The translations under genes were made by a program, and so were the position numbers. Below, piece after piece: positions 1 to 5,825 of a stretch of DNA of 10,061 nucleotides. The notes beneath the pieces are model-generated. The model did not search any database and was not told the origin of the DNA. It worked only from the letters and a program-made list of their open reading frames with translations. Source of the stretch: an uncultured bacterium (GTDB taxonomy: Bacteria; Cyanobacteriota; Vampirovibrionia; Gastranaerophilales; Gastranaerophilaceae); contig CADCPD010000102.1 of assembly GCA_902803265.1 (NCBI GenBank), positions 1-10,061 on the forward strand, in the 5' to 3' direction. Within the stretch, counting starts at the first letter, position 1; the number at the start of each line of letters is the position of its first letter.

Positions 1-377
1 AACAATATGCATCTTTTGATGCTTTGGGTTGGAAAAAAGGGTCAAGATTATATATTTATATAAATAATTGCCATTATGATGCACCTCCTGCTGCTTTGGC
101 TGCTTTACTTGCGCATGAAGCATTGCACCAAGATGAATATAATTCTCTTGCAGAAGAAACTTATGCTTGGACAATGGAAGCTGCTGTATGGTGTGAAATG
201 TGTGAACTTTATCCTAATGAAACAAAAGTTTCGCATCCTCTTGCAACAAGAGAAAATACTCTAAAAAAATTGTTTATAAAAGGCAGATATTCTAACAGAT
301 ATATTAAGAAGAGTGTTCATTCCAATACAGGGTATCAAAATTTACCTCAAACTTCACCTGGATTTGAAGATTTATAA
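1..377 (+). CDS. Putative HExxH zinc protease, 5'-truncated
   Basis: This is the C-terminal part of a gene whose frame stays open through the left window edge; the first in-frame codons (from base 3) read Q-Y-A-S-F-D-A-L-G-W. The TTG at base 24 is therefore probably not the true start. The key motif is H-E-A-L-H (bases 114-128), inside a hydrophobic helix rich in Ala and Leu, as in zinc-dependent metallopeptidases where the two His bind zinc and Glu is the catalytic base. It is followed by S-L-A-E-E-T-Y-A-W, an acidic stretch placed where many such short zincins carry their third ligand. The last ~45 residues are basic and Asn/Ser-rich and look disordered. The exact family and the N-terminal half cannot be judged. 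The stop codon lies 9 nt before the GIY-YIG gene, so the two are probably co-transcribed. Confidence 0.6.
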   Translation, partial: QYASFDALGWKKGSRLYIYINNCHYDAPPAALAALLAHEALHQDEYNSLAEETYAWTMEAAVWCEMCELYPNETKVSHPLATRENTLKKLFIKGRYSNRYIKKSVHSNTGYQNLPQTSPGFEDL

Positions 378-386
378 GGCTTTTTT

Positions 387-644
387 ATGGATAAAAAATA
401 TTATGTATATATTTTGTTAACCGAAAATAACACATTATATTGTGGTTATACTGATGATGTTCTGAAACGTTTTGAAAAACATAAACAAGGATTGGCGGCA
501 AAATATACCAGAGCGAACAAACCTGTTAAAATAGTATATACAAAAGAATTTGATTCAAAATCTGAAGCTATGAAAGAAGAAGCTAGGATAAAACATCTTT
601 CAAGACTTCAAAAATTGGACTTAATAAAAAATTTCGAAAAATAG
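387..644 (+). CDS. GIY-YIG nuclease superfamily protein (UPF0213/YhbQ-like)
   Basis: This 85-aa protein is a single compact GIY-YIG domain of the short YhbQ/UPF0213 type, whose usual length is about 80-100 residues. Visible landmarks are the first strand Y-V-Y-I-L (residues 6-10, the GIY position), L-Y-C-G-Y-T (17-22, the YIG position), Arg28 and His32 in the following helix (L-K-R-F-E-K-H), and the E-E-A-R-I-K segment (64-69) carrying the conserved metal-binding Glu, probably Glu65, followed by L-S-R. All expected catalytic positions are present, so it should be active. Family members cut or bind branched or damaged DNA, but the physiological role is poorly defined and this one is not assigned to a pathway. 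AAGG overlaps the stop codon of the upstream gene and sits 7 nt before the ATG, suggesting translational coupling. Confidence 0.9.
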   Translation: MDKKYYVYILLTENNTLYCGYTDDVLKRFEKHKQGLAAKYTRANKPVKIVYTKEFDSKSEAMKEEARIKHLSRLQKLDLIKNFEK

Positions 645-707
645 TTTTTCTTGTATTTCTATGTAAAGATATGTAAAAAATGTTATTATTACGGTCAATT
701 TTATATC

Positions 708-736
708 TTTACAAGTATTATTGCATTTGTTAATAA
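708..736 (+). promoter_or_regulatory. Probable sigma-70-type promoter of first tandem paralogue
   Basis: TTTACA (708-713) matches five of six bases of the -35 consensus and is followed after 17 nt by TAATAA (731-736), a weak -10. Support comes mainly from alignment with the second paralogue's upstream region, where the same TTTACA precedes a perfect TATAAT and the T-A-T-T-A-T-T spacer start is shared. Confidence 0.5.
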
Positions 737-754
737 AAGAAGTAATGTGTGGTA

Positions 755-882
755 TATAAAAAGGAGGCAATATGTATCCGGATATGAATGTTAATGGTGT
801 AGGCGGAGCAAAAGGTTCAGGTCGTACTGATGAAACAATACGCAGAACAGAACAAGATCCAAGAGATATTAATGTTTTTGGT
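755..882 (+). repeat. Direct repeat copy A (RBS plus 5' codons of paralogue 1)
   Basis: This 128-nt block is repeated at 1373-1500 with an offset of 618 nt; by eye only two bases differ (819 and 838). It covers the last 17 nt of the leader, including AAGGAGG, and the first 37 codons. Third-codon positions are conserved too, so recent duplication or gene conversion is more likely than protein-level selection alone. Confidence 0.9.
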
Positions 883-1254
883 AATTCAAGAGTTGATGAT
901 AATGAAGAAAACTCTTCAATGCGTTTTATAAATAATCATAAAAGAATCGCTGAAGAAGCTTCTCAACAAACTGCATCTTGGATTGATAAAGTAAAAGAAT
1001 ATATGAGCCAGGGTTATTCTCAATCTAAAGCTATGCAAATGGCTGATGAAGATACAGGCAGCGGTAATGTTTCAAGAGAAGCTCTTGTTCAGAAACTTGT
1101 AGATCAAGGTTATGATCGTGAATTTGCAGAAAGAAAAGTTCCTAGAAATTGGGATGATATGCGTGATTATGCAAGACAAAAAGGCGAAATTCAAGGCGAA
1201 GCAAGAGTTCGTGAACTTGATCAAAAACTTGAAAATATTAAGCGTCCAAGATAA
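772..1254 (+). CDS. Tandem paralogue 1, unknown function, EF-hand-like loop
   Basis: This 160-aa hydrophilic protein is not recognised. It has no signal peptide or membrane segment. Residues 1-22 are Gly-rich and start M-Y-P-D-M-N-V-N-G-V-G-G; residues 23-60 are charged; residues 57-78 form a probable amphipathic helix ending W-I-D-K-V-K-E-Y-M. Two similar segments follow, Q-G-Y-S-Q-S-K-A (80-87) and Q-G-Y-D-R-E-F-A (112-119). Between them, residues 92-103 (D-E-D-T-G-S-G-N-V-S-R-E) look like a degenerate EF-hand loop followed by an exit helix, though the hydrophobic residue is one place late. The C-terminus is charged and helical. The start is secure: AAGGAGG lies 4 nt before the ATG and is shared with the second copy. 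It differs from the downstream paralogue at 8 of the first 78 residues and diverges fully after about residue 125. It is monocistronic, with its own promoter and terminator. Confidence 0.85.
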   Translation: MYPDMNVNGVGGAKGSGRTDETIRRTEQDPRDINVFGNSRVDDNEENSSMRFINNHKRIAEEASQQTASWIDKVKEYMSQGYSQSKAMQMADEDTGSGNVSREALVQKLVDQGYDREFAERKVPRNWDDMRDYARQKGEIQGEARVRELDQKLENIKRPR

Positions 1255-1273
1255 TTTTTAAATTATAAATTTT

Positions 1274-1307
1274 AAAGAAGGAACAATTTATTTGCTCCTT
1301 CTTTTTT
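1274..1307 (+). terminator. Rho-independent terminator after paralogue 1
   Basis: AAAGAAGGA (1274-1282) pairs with TCCTTCTTT (1296-1304) and the T-run continues to 1307. It starts 20 nt after the stop codon and separates the two tandem genes into independent transcripts. Confidence 0.85.
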
Positions 1308-1329
1308 GCTAAAATAGCAATTATATATA

Positions 1330-1357
1330 TTTACATTTATTATTAAACTGTTATAAT
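1330..1357 (+). promoter_or_regulatory. Sigma-70-type promoter of second tandem paralogue
   Basis: TTTACA (1330-1335), a 16-nt spacer and a perfect TATAAT (1352-1357) predict a start point near 1364 and a 25-nt leader. This is the best promoter in the window; its -10 is much better than that of the first copy, so the second paralogue may be the more strongly expressed one. Confidence 0.75.
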
Positions 1358-1372
1358 AAGCATTATTAGTAG

Positions 1373-1500
1373 TATAAAAAGGAGGCAATATGTATCCGGA
1401 TATGAATGTTAATGGTGTAGGCGGAGCAAAAGGTTCTGGTCGTACTGATGAAACAAGACGCAGAACAGAACAAGATCCAAGAGATATTAATGTTTTTGGT
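1373..1500 (+). repeat. Direct repeat copy B (RBS plus 5' codons of paralogue 2)
   Basis: Partner of the block at 755-882, identical except for two bases. Upstream of the block similarity falls to the promoter elements, and downstream it declines gradually through the coding region. Confidence 0.9.
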
Positions 1501-1881
1501 GAATCAAGAGTTGAAGATGATGAAGACAATGCTACAATGAGATTTATAAATAATCAAAAAAGAATTGCAGAAGAAGCTTCTCAACAAACTGCATCATGGA
1601 TTGATAAAGTAAAAGAATACATGAATCAGGGCTATTCTCAATCTGAAGCCTCAAGATTAGCTGATGAGGATATTGATGGTGGTGAAATAACAAGAGAAAG
1701 TCTTGTTAATAGATTAGTTATTCAGGGTTATGACTATGAAACAGCGGAATCTCTTGTACCCAAAAATATTGAAACAAGAATTGCAGAAGCAAGGGCAGAA
1801 GGATCAAGACAAGCTATAAAAGACAATGATGCTATTTACAGAAAAGTTTTTGGCCCAAATTTTAGAACATACTTTAAATAA
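1390..1881 (+). CDS. Tandem paralogue 2, unknown function, EF-hand-like loop
   Basis: This 163-aa unrecognised soluble protein is paralogous to the gene just upstream and aligns with it without gaps over about 125 residues. Residues 92-103 read D-E-D-I-D-G-G-E-I-T-R-E: acidic residues at loop positions 1, 3 and 5, Gly at 6 and Glu at 12, as in an EF-hand, but with the hydrophobic residue at position 9 instead of 8. This copy is closer to the calcium-binding consensus than the first. Flanking segments Q-G-Y-S-Q-S-E-A (80-87) and Q-G-Y-D-Y-E-T-A (112-119) repeat a helix-GY-helix pattern. The last 35 residues have no counterpart in the sister protein and end in an aromatic/basic tail. AGGAGG lies 4 nt before the ATG. 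The gene has its own promoter and a strong terminator. Possible roles (calcium sensor, small secreted or structural protein) are speculation. Confidence 0.85.
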   Translation: MYPDMNVNGVGGAKGSGRTDETRRRTEQDPRDINVFGESRVEDDEDNATMRFINNQKRIAEEASQQTASWIDKVKEYMNQGYSQSEASRLADEDIDGGEITRESLVNRLVIQGYDYETAESLVPKNIETRIAEARAEGSRQAIKDNDAIYRKVFGPNFRTYFK

Positions 1882-1896
1882 AACAGATAAATATTT

Positions 1897-1940
1897 AAAC
1901 AAAAACAGGAACATCAAATGTTCCTGTTTTTGTTTGTTTT
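1897..1940 (+). terminator. Strong Rho-independent terminator after paralogue 2
   Basis: A perfect 18-bp stem (1897-1914 with 1918-1935) closes a 3-nt CAA loop and includes the GC-containing core CAGGAACA/TGTTCCTG. The 3' arm itself ends in a T-rich run that continues G-T-T-T-T. It lies 16 nt after the stop codon. Confidence 0.92.
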
Positions 1941-2022
1941 ATATCTTTAAACATTAGTAAAAATTTAGGCAATTTTTTTTGTAAATTTTACTTTTATTAA
2001 TTGTAGCAGTGTAGGTATTTTT

Positions 2023-3681
2023 ATGCAGATTTGTAATATAGGGATTAAAATTCCTCAATTAAGTCTTAATAAACAATCAGTTACGCGTTTTAGAGATGTA
2101 TCTAAACCTGATACCTTTGAATGTTCAAAACCTGCTGTTGAAACTGCTGTAAAAGAATTAAAACAAATAAAGACTGCTGATGGTAAAGAGAGATTTAATA
2201 AGGCTGAAGTCGGAAAATTCAGTGATTTATACAAAAAAAACAAAATAGATTTAGACACTGTGAAAACATTTGCAGATACGAATTTGAATATGTATAACAT
2301 GAGTTCTGTCTACAAATTGTATCAGTCATCACTACCAGATGGTATTGATATGAAGAAAAATACTTATGAAATAATTCATAATCAGGTCAAAGATATTGAA
2401 AATAAAGGCCATGATGCCTTTGTTGGACAGAGCCTTTTTGATTCAAAACATGAATTTGTTATAAAAGACGAAACTGTCAATGAAAAATATACTTTTTCAA
2501 AAAAAGGCGATTTGCTTGCTAAATCATCTGTTGAAGATAAAGTTGTAAATGATAAAGCAGTCAGAAAAATTACTACGGAAGATTACAGAGCAAATTCAGT
2601 AAATACAAAATATCAAAATGCTGAAATAAATCCACAGACAAATAAAGTAGAAGGTTATATTACTCATAAAGAAGTAATTGATTATAAAGACTCAAAAGGC
2701 AATACCAAATATAAAAAGATTTCAGAGTTATCAAATGATGTTTTGGGAAATACTAATATTAAATTGGTTTATCCTGATGGCGAAGTTAAGAATATTTCTG
2801 AATCAAAAAAAGATTTAAAAACCGGAATTATTACCGTAAAGAAAGATTTTACTTCTCCTGACGGTACAAGAAGTCAATATTTATATGAAGATGATCCTCA
2901 AGGAAACAGAATTATTGATTACAAAATCACAAACGAAAACGGAAAAGTGATTTATCAAAATTCTCAAACTTTTGAAAAAATATCTGATACAAAATTTATA
3001 ACATCAAATGATGCAAGAAAATATGAAATAAATGTTGGAGAACAATCACTTTCCATAAAAGAATTAGGACTTGGTAAAGAAGAAAATATTCACTTTAAAA
3101 AGAAAGTTGAAAAATTTAACAGAGAAGAAATGATTTCTCTTTTAAAAAAGGTTCCGGGACATTTGTTATTTGAAGCTGCTCAAGATGTAAAAAAATATAG
3201 CGGCTTAAAAAAAGATGAAGCTTTGCTTGCATATTCACTTTCTTCAGAAAAAAGAATAGCTTCTGCTGATAATTTGTTTATCTTTTTACATGAACTTGGT
3301 CATATAAAGGATTCTGAAACTGTAAAAAGTAAAAGCATGGAGCGTCATAATGACGAAATGCAATATTCTGGAAATAAAAAAATCCAAGATACATATTTAA
3401 AAGAATTAAGTAATTTTGTAAAAAAATTCCCTCACGAACAAAGAGAAAATGCCGGATATTTTTTGGAAAATGATTCTCATTACGCAGGGAAGTGGGGTGC
3501 TTTAGGTGAAATTGTTGCAGAAACAAATGCAATCGGATCTTCAATAATGACAAAAGATTCTGAATGTGTAAGCTTGAGAACAGATTATTTACAGGAAAAT
3601 TTTCCTAAAACTATTGCAGAAATTAAAAATTCAATGCGTTGGAAAGATGATATTGATGCAATTGAATTTTATGGAACATAG
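2023..3681 (+). CDS. Large protein with C-terminal HELGH zincin protease domain
   Basis: This 552-aa protein has no signal peptide or membrane helix. Residues 1-135 are helical and charged. Residues 140-345 are beta-rich and resemble repeated strand-turn units of the kind Y-x-D-G or E-N-G-K-V (about residues 250, 280 and 305), reminiscent of YD- or MORN-like sheets, though no named repeat family is claimed. Residues 360-552 are the probable catalytic domain: H423-E424-L-G-H427 in a hydrophobic helix, preceded by Leu/Phe residues, and G-E496-I-V-A-E500-T-N-A about 70 residues later, which could supply the third zinc ligand as in gluzincins. The substrate is unknown, and it may process proteins on export or in the cytoplasm. 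A weak TGTAGG precedes the ATG by 7 nt. The stop codon is 2 nt from that of the convergent exported-protein gene. Confidence 0.75.
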   Translation: MQICNIGIKIPQLSLNKQSVTRFRDVSKPDTFECSKPAVETAVKELKQIKTADGKERFNKAEVGKFSDLYKKNKIDLDTVKTFADTNLNMYNMSSVYKLYQSSLPDGIDMKKNTYEIIHNQVKDIENKGHDAFVGQSLFDSKHEFVIKDETVNEKYTFSKKGDLLAKSSVEDKVVNDKAVRKITTEDYRANSVNTKYQNAEINPQTNKVEGYITHKEVIDYKDSKGNTKYKKISELSNDVLGNTNIKLVYPDGEVKNISESKKDLKTGIITVKKDFTSPDGTRSQYLYEDDPQGNRIIDYKITNENGKVIYQNSQTFEKISDTKFITSNDARKYEINVGEQSLSIKELGLGKEENIHFKKKVEKFNREEMISLLKKVPGHLLFEAAQDVKKYSGLKKDEALLAYSLSSEKRIASADNLFIFLHELGHIKDSETVKSKSMERHNDEMQYSGNKKIQDTYLKELSNFVKKFPHEQRENAGYFLENDSHYAGKWGALGEIVAETNAIGSSIMTKDSECVSLRTDYLQENFPKTIAEIKNSMRWKDDIDAIEFYGT

Positions 3682-3683
3682 TT

Positions 3684-4286
3684 TTAATCCGGAAATTGGA
3701 ATTTAATTTTATCTCCAGAAAGTATTAAAATGTCTTCTCCATCTGAGGAAAGACCTGTTTTATATTCTGTATCATCTTTTATTTCATCTCTAACATCTTT
3801 TGGCAAAAAACTTTCTGCAATTGATAACGGTTTTATATTCATACTTTGAGACGTTCTGCCTGTTATATCAGCCTCGTTCCCATAAGAATTTATATTTGCG
3901 TTAGGAATAGGAGAAAAAGAAAAATCAGCATCATTCAAAAAATCGCAGCCCCATTTAAAAGGTTTTCTTTTATAGACAGTTTTTATTTCCTTGTTTATTT
4001 TATGCTCAATATTGTTCAAATCTTTATATTTTACAAGTGTAAAAGTAAAACTCGCTTCTTTAGCAGCTCTATTCGGACTTTTTACATCAGTCATTGATCC
4101 GTATATAATATAACCTTTTTTTAATTCTAATCCTGATAAATCTATGTTATTTGTTAGTTCAATTCTAACAATATCTTTTGGATACATTGTAGAAATTTCA
4201 TCAATAGCTTTTGCTTTCATTGTTTGAGCATTTGCTGTCAATGTTGTACACATAAAAAATACAAATATTAATAAAACTTTTTTCAT
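3684..4286 (-). CDS. Small exported protein of unknown function, coupled to cstA
   Basis: This 200-aa protein has a classical Sec signal peptide: Lys2-Lys3, a hydrophobic core (V-L-L-I-F-V-F-F-M) and a probable cleavage site after A-N-A20, giving a mature protein starting at Gln21. Cys13 lies inside the hydrophobic core without a lipobox, so it is not read as a lipoprotein. The mature part looks beta-rich (D-I-V-R-I-E-L, K-G-Y-I-I-Y-G-S, S-F-T-F-T-L-V-K-Y), with a charged C-terminal third ending K-F-Q-F-P-D. No family is recognised. Its ATG directly follows the cstA stop codon (TAAATG), so translation should depend on cstA translation; a purine-rich AAGAAGAAA in the end of cstA may serve as ribosome-binding site. 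An accessory periplasmic role beside CstA is an inference. No terminator is visible after the gene. Confidence 0.8.
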   Translation of the reverse strand: MKKVLLIFVFFMCTTLTANAQTMKAKAIDEISTMYPKDIVRIELTNNIDLSGLELKKGYIIYGSMTDVKSPNRAAKEASFTFTLVKYKDLNNIEHKINKEIKTVYKRKPFKWGCDFLNDADFSFSPIPNANINSYGNEADITGRTSQSMNIKPLSIAESFLPKDVRDEIKDDTEYKTGLSSDGEDILILSGDKIKFQFPD

Positions 4287-5687
4287 TTATTTCTTCTTAT
4301 GTCCTTTTGTTAGATAAAAAACGACCAATAAAACAATTGTTGAAACTATTCCTATTGAGTTTGCTATGTAAGGTTGAAGATTAAATCCGATTTTATCTTG
4401 GAAAATATAACTTACAACTACGGCTGTCATAAATAGAGCCGGAATTAAAGTTATGAAATAAAATTTTGATTTTTTTCTCAAATAGTAAGTCAATGTCCAT
4501 AAAACAAGAGCGGATAAAGCTTGATTTGCCCAACCAAAATACTGCCATAAAGTTGTATAATTTAGTCTGCTTAGTATTACTCCACACGACAAAATAACTG
4601 CAGTTAATAGTAATCTTTTCAAATTATTTTGATTTTTTAGATTTAAAAAGTCTGTAACTGTTAATCTAATGGAACGAAAGGCTGATCCACCTGAAGTTAT
4701 TGAAAGTGCAACAATAGAAAGAATAGTTAAAGCTCCTCCGATTTTTCCAAGTAAACTTGTAGAAATTACAGAAACAACCCCACCTTGACCTGAAGCCTTT
4801 ATTGCTTCAAAAAGTCCTGAAGAGTTATGGAAAAATGCTATAGCTAAAGTTGCCCAAATAAGAGCGATGATACCTTCTGTTACCATTGCGCCGTAAAATA
4901 TTATTCTTCCGTCTCTTTCATTTGGTAAACATCTTGCCATTATTGGGGATTGAGTTGCATGAAATCCGCTTATAGCACCGCATGCTATTGTTATAAATAA
5001 CATTGGAAAAATTCCGATATTTTCAGGATGTAAATTGTTAAATGTCATTTGAGGATAGAAAGGTAATCCTGATTTGAATAACATAACCATTACGGCAACT
5101 GTCATAACAAGTAGTAACGCTGCAAAATAAGGATAAACTTTTCCTATAATTTTATCAACAGGCATTAACGTTGTAAGAAAATAATAGGTGAAAACAATCA
5201 CAATCCATAAGGTTAATGGTGTGTGAGATAAATCAGCAATCATTTTTGCGGGATTAACTGCAAAAACTGTACCTAATAATAAAAGTAGTGTTAAATAAAA
5301 TATTAAAAATAAAGTTTTAAAATGTTTTCCAAAAAGTTTTTCTGTTATATAAACAATTGATTTACCTTTAAATTTAAGTGATATCATACCTGTTAAGTAA
5401 TCATGAACCCCGCCTGCAAAAATACATCCGAAAACTATCCAAAGTAATGCAACAGGTCCGTATACAGCTCCTAAAATTGCACCAAAAACGGGTCCCAGAC
5501 CTGCAATATTCAAAAATTGGATTAAAAATATTCTCCATAAAGGCATTTTTACAAAATCAACTCCATCCGCATATTTTATTGCAGGTGTGATTCTGTTTTC
5601 ATCAATTCCCCATATTTTTTCTATAACTTTTGAATAAGTAAAATATCCTAATAATAAAAGCCCAACGGCAACAAAAAATAAAATCAT
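4287..5687 (-). CDS. cstA: CstA-family carbon starvation transporter
   Basis: The protein is a polytopic membrane transporter of the CstA family, which is linked to peptide and, in E. coli, pyruvate uptake. Using the ATG at 5687 it has 466 aa, the short form without the long C-terminal extension of E. coli CstA (about 700 aa). The start is chosen because AAAGGAA (5699-5693) lies 5 nt upstream; a longer open frame reaches 5855 but overlaps the divergent protease gene and adds an unrelated 56-residue stretch. Family landmarks are N-I-A-G-L-G-P-V-F-G (60-69), G-V-H-D-Y-L-T-G-M (93-101), S-G-F-H-A-T-Q-S-P (240-248), S-G-G-S-A-F-R-S (332-339) and W-Q-Y-F-G-W-A-N-Q (381-389). A dozen or so hydrophobic helices are visible. 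It leads a two-gene unit with the exported protein gene and has a long palindrome just upstream. Substrate choice between peptide and pyruvate cannot be read from sequence. Confidence 0.9.
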   Translation of the reverse strand: MILFFVAVGLLLLGYFTYSKVIEKIWGIDENRITPAIKYADGVDFVKMPLWRIFLIQFLNIAGLGPVFGAILGAVYGPVALLWIVFGCIFAGGVHDYLTGMISLKFKGKSIVYITEKLFGKHFKTLFLIFYLTLLLLLGTVFAVNPAKMIADLSHTPLTLWIVIVFTYYFLTTLMPVDKIIGKVYPYFAALLLVMTVAVMVMLFKSGLPFYPQMTFNNLHPENIGIFPMLFITIACGAISGFHATQSPIMARCLPNERDGRIIFYGAMVTEGIIALIWATLAIAFFHNSSGLFEAIKASGQGGVVSVISTSLLGKIGGALTILSIVALSITSGGSAFRSIRLTVTDFLNLKNQNNLKRLLLTAVILSCGVILSRLNYTTLWQYFGWANQALSALVLWTLTYYLRKKSKFYFITLIPALFMTAVVVSYIFQDKIGFNLQPYIANSIGIVSTIVLLVVFYLTKGHKKK

Positions 5688-5710
5688 TTTAGTTCCTTTC
5701 CAACTGTATG

Positions 5711-5732
5711 TTATCACAAAATAATGTGATAA
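5711..5732. promoter_or_regulatory. 22-bp palindrome upstream of cstA, probable operator or leader hairpin
   Basis: TTATCACA-N6-TGTGATAA is a perfect inverted repeat with 8-bp arms, 24-45 nt upstream of the cstA ATG. As DNA it looks like a dimeric regulator site; as RNA it would fold into a stem-loop just before the cstA ribosome-binding site. The half-site order is opposite to CRP (TGTGA-N6-TCACA) and Rex (TTGTGA-N6-TCACAA), so neither is claimed. The spacer is A/T only. Confidence 0.6.
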
Positions 5733-5745
5733 AAAATGTAAATAA

Positions 5746-5773
5746 ATGTTATTTTTAAGTAGAATACTAGCAA
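5746..5773 (-). promoter_or_regulatory. Candidate cstA promoter
   Basis: On the minus strand TTGCTA (5773-5768), a 16-nt spacer and TAACAT (5751-5746) match four of six consensus bases each. The start point would be near 5739, placing the palindrome at about +8 to +29. The region is AT-rich and chance matches are common. Confidence 0.3.
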
Positions 5774-5801
5774 AATAAATTTTTAGAGATTTTAAACAAA
5801 T

Positions 5802-5807
5802 TATAGT
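5802..5807 (+). promoter_or_regulatory. Candidate -10 element of calpain-like gene
   Basis: TATAGT lies 18 nt upstream of the ATG at 5826, but no convincing -35 is seen and the implied leader is very short. AAGGGA (5815-5820), 5 nt before the ATG, is the ribosome-binding site. Confidence 0.25.
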
Positions 5808-5825
5808 AAAAAATAAGGGATAACT

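Noticed and set aside
636..650. Small hairpin GAAAAA-TAG-TTTTTC over the GIY-YIG stop codon
   Set aside because: Only six mostly A-T pairs and no clean T-run; too weak to call a terminator.
1272..1529. Minus-strand open frame antisense to the second paralogue
   Set aside because: It runs against a gene with clear promoter, RBS and paralogue, and its N-terminal part reads through intergenic repeats; it is a shadow of the conserved repeat.
4267..4286. Lipoprotein signal in the exported protein because of Cys13
   Set aside because: The Cys sits in the hydrophobic core after F-F-M, not in an L-[AST]-[GA]-C lipobox, and an A-N-A cleavage site follows.
5711..5732. Reading the palindrome as a CRP or Rex site
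   Set aside because: Half-sites are in the opposite order (TCACA outward-left, TGTGA outward-right) from CRP and Rex consensus.
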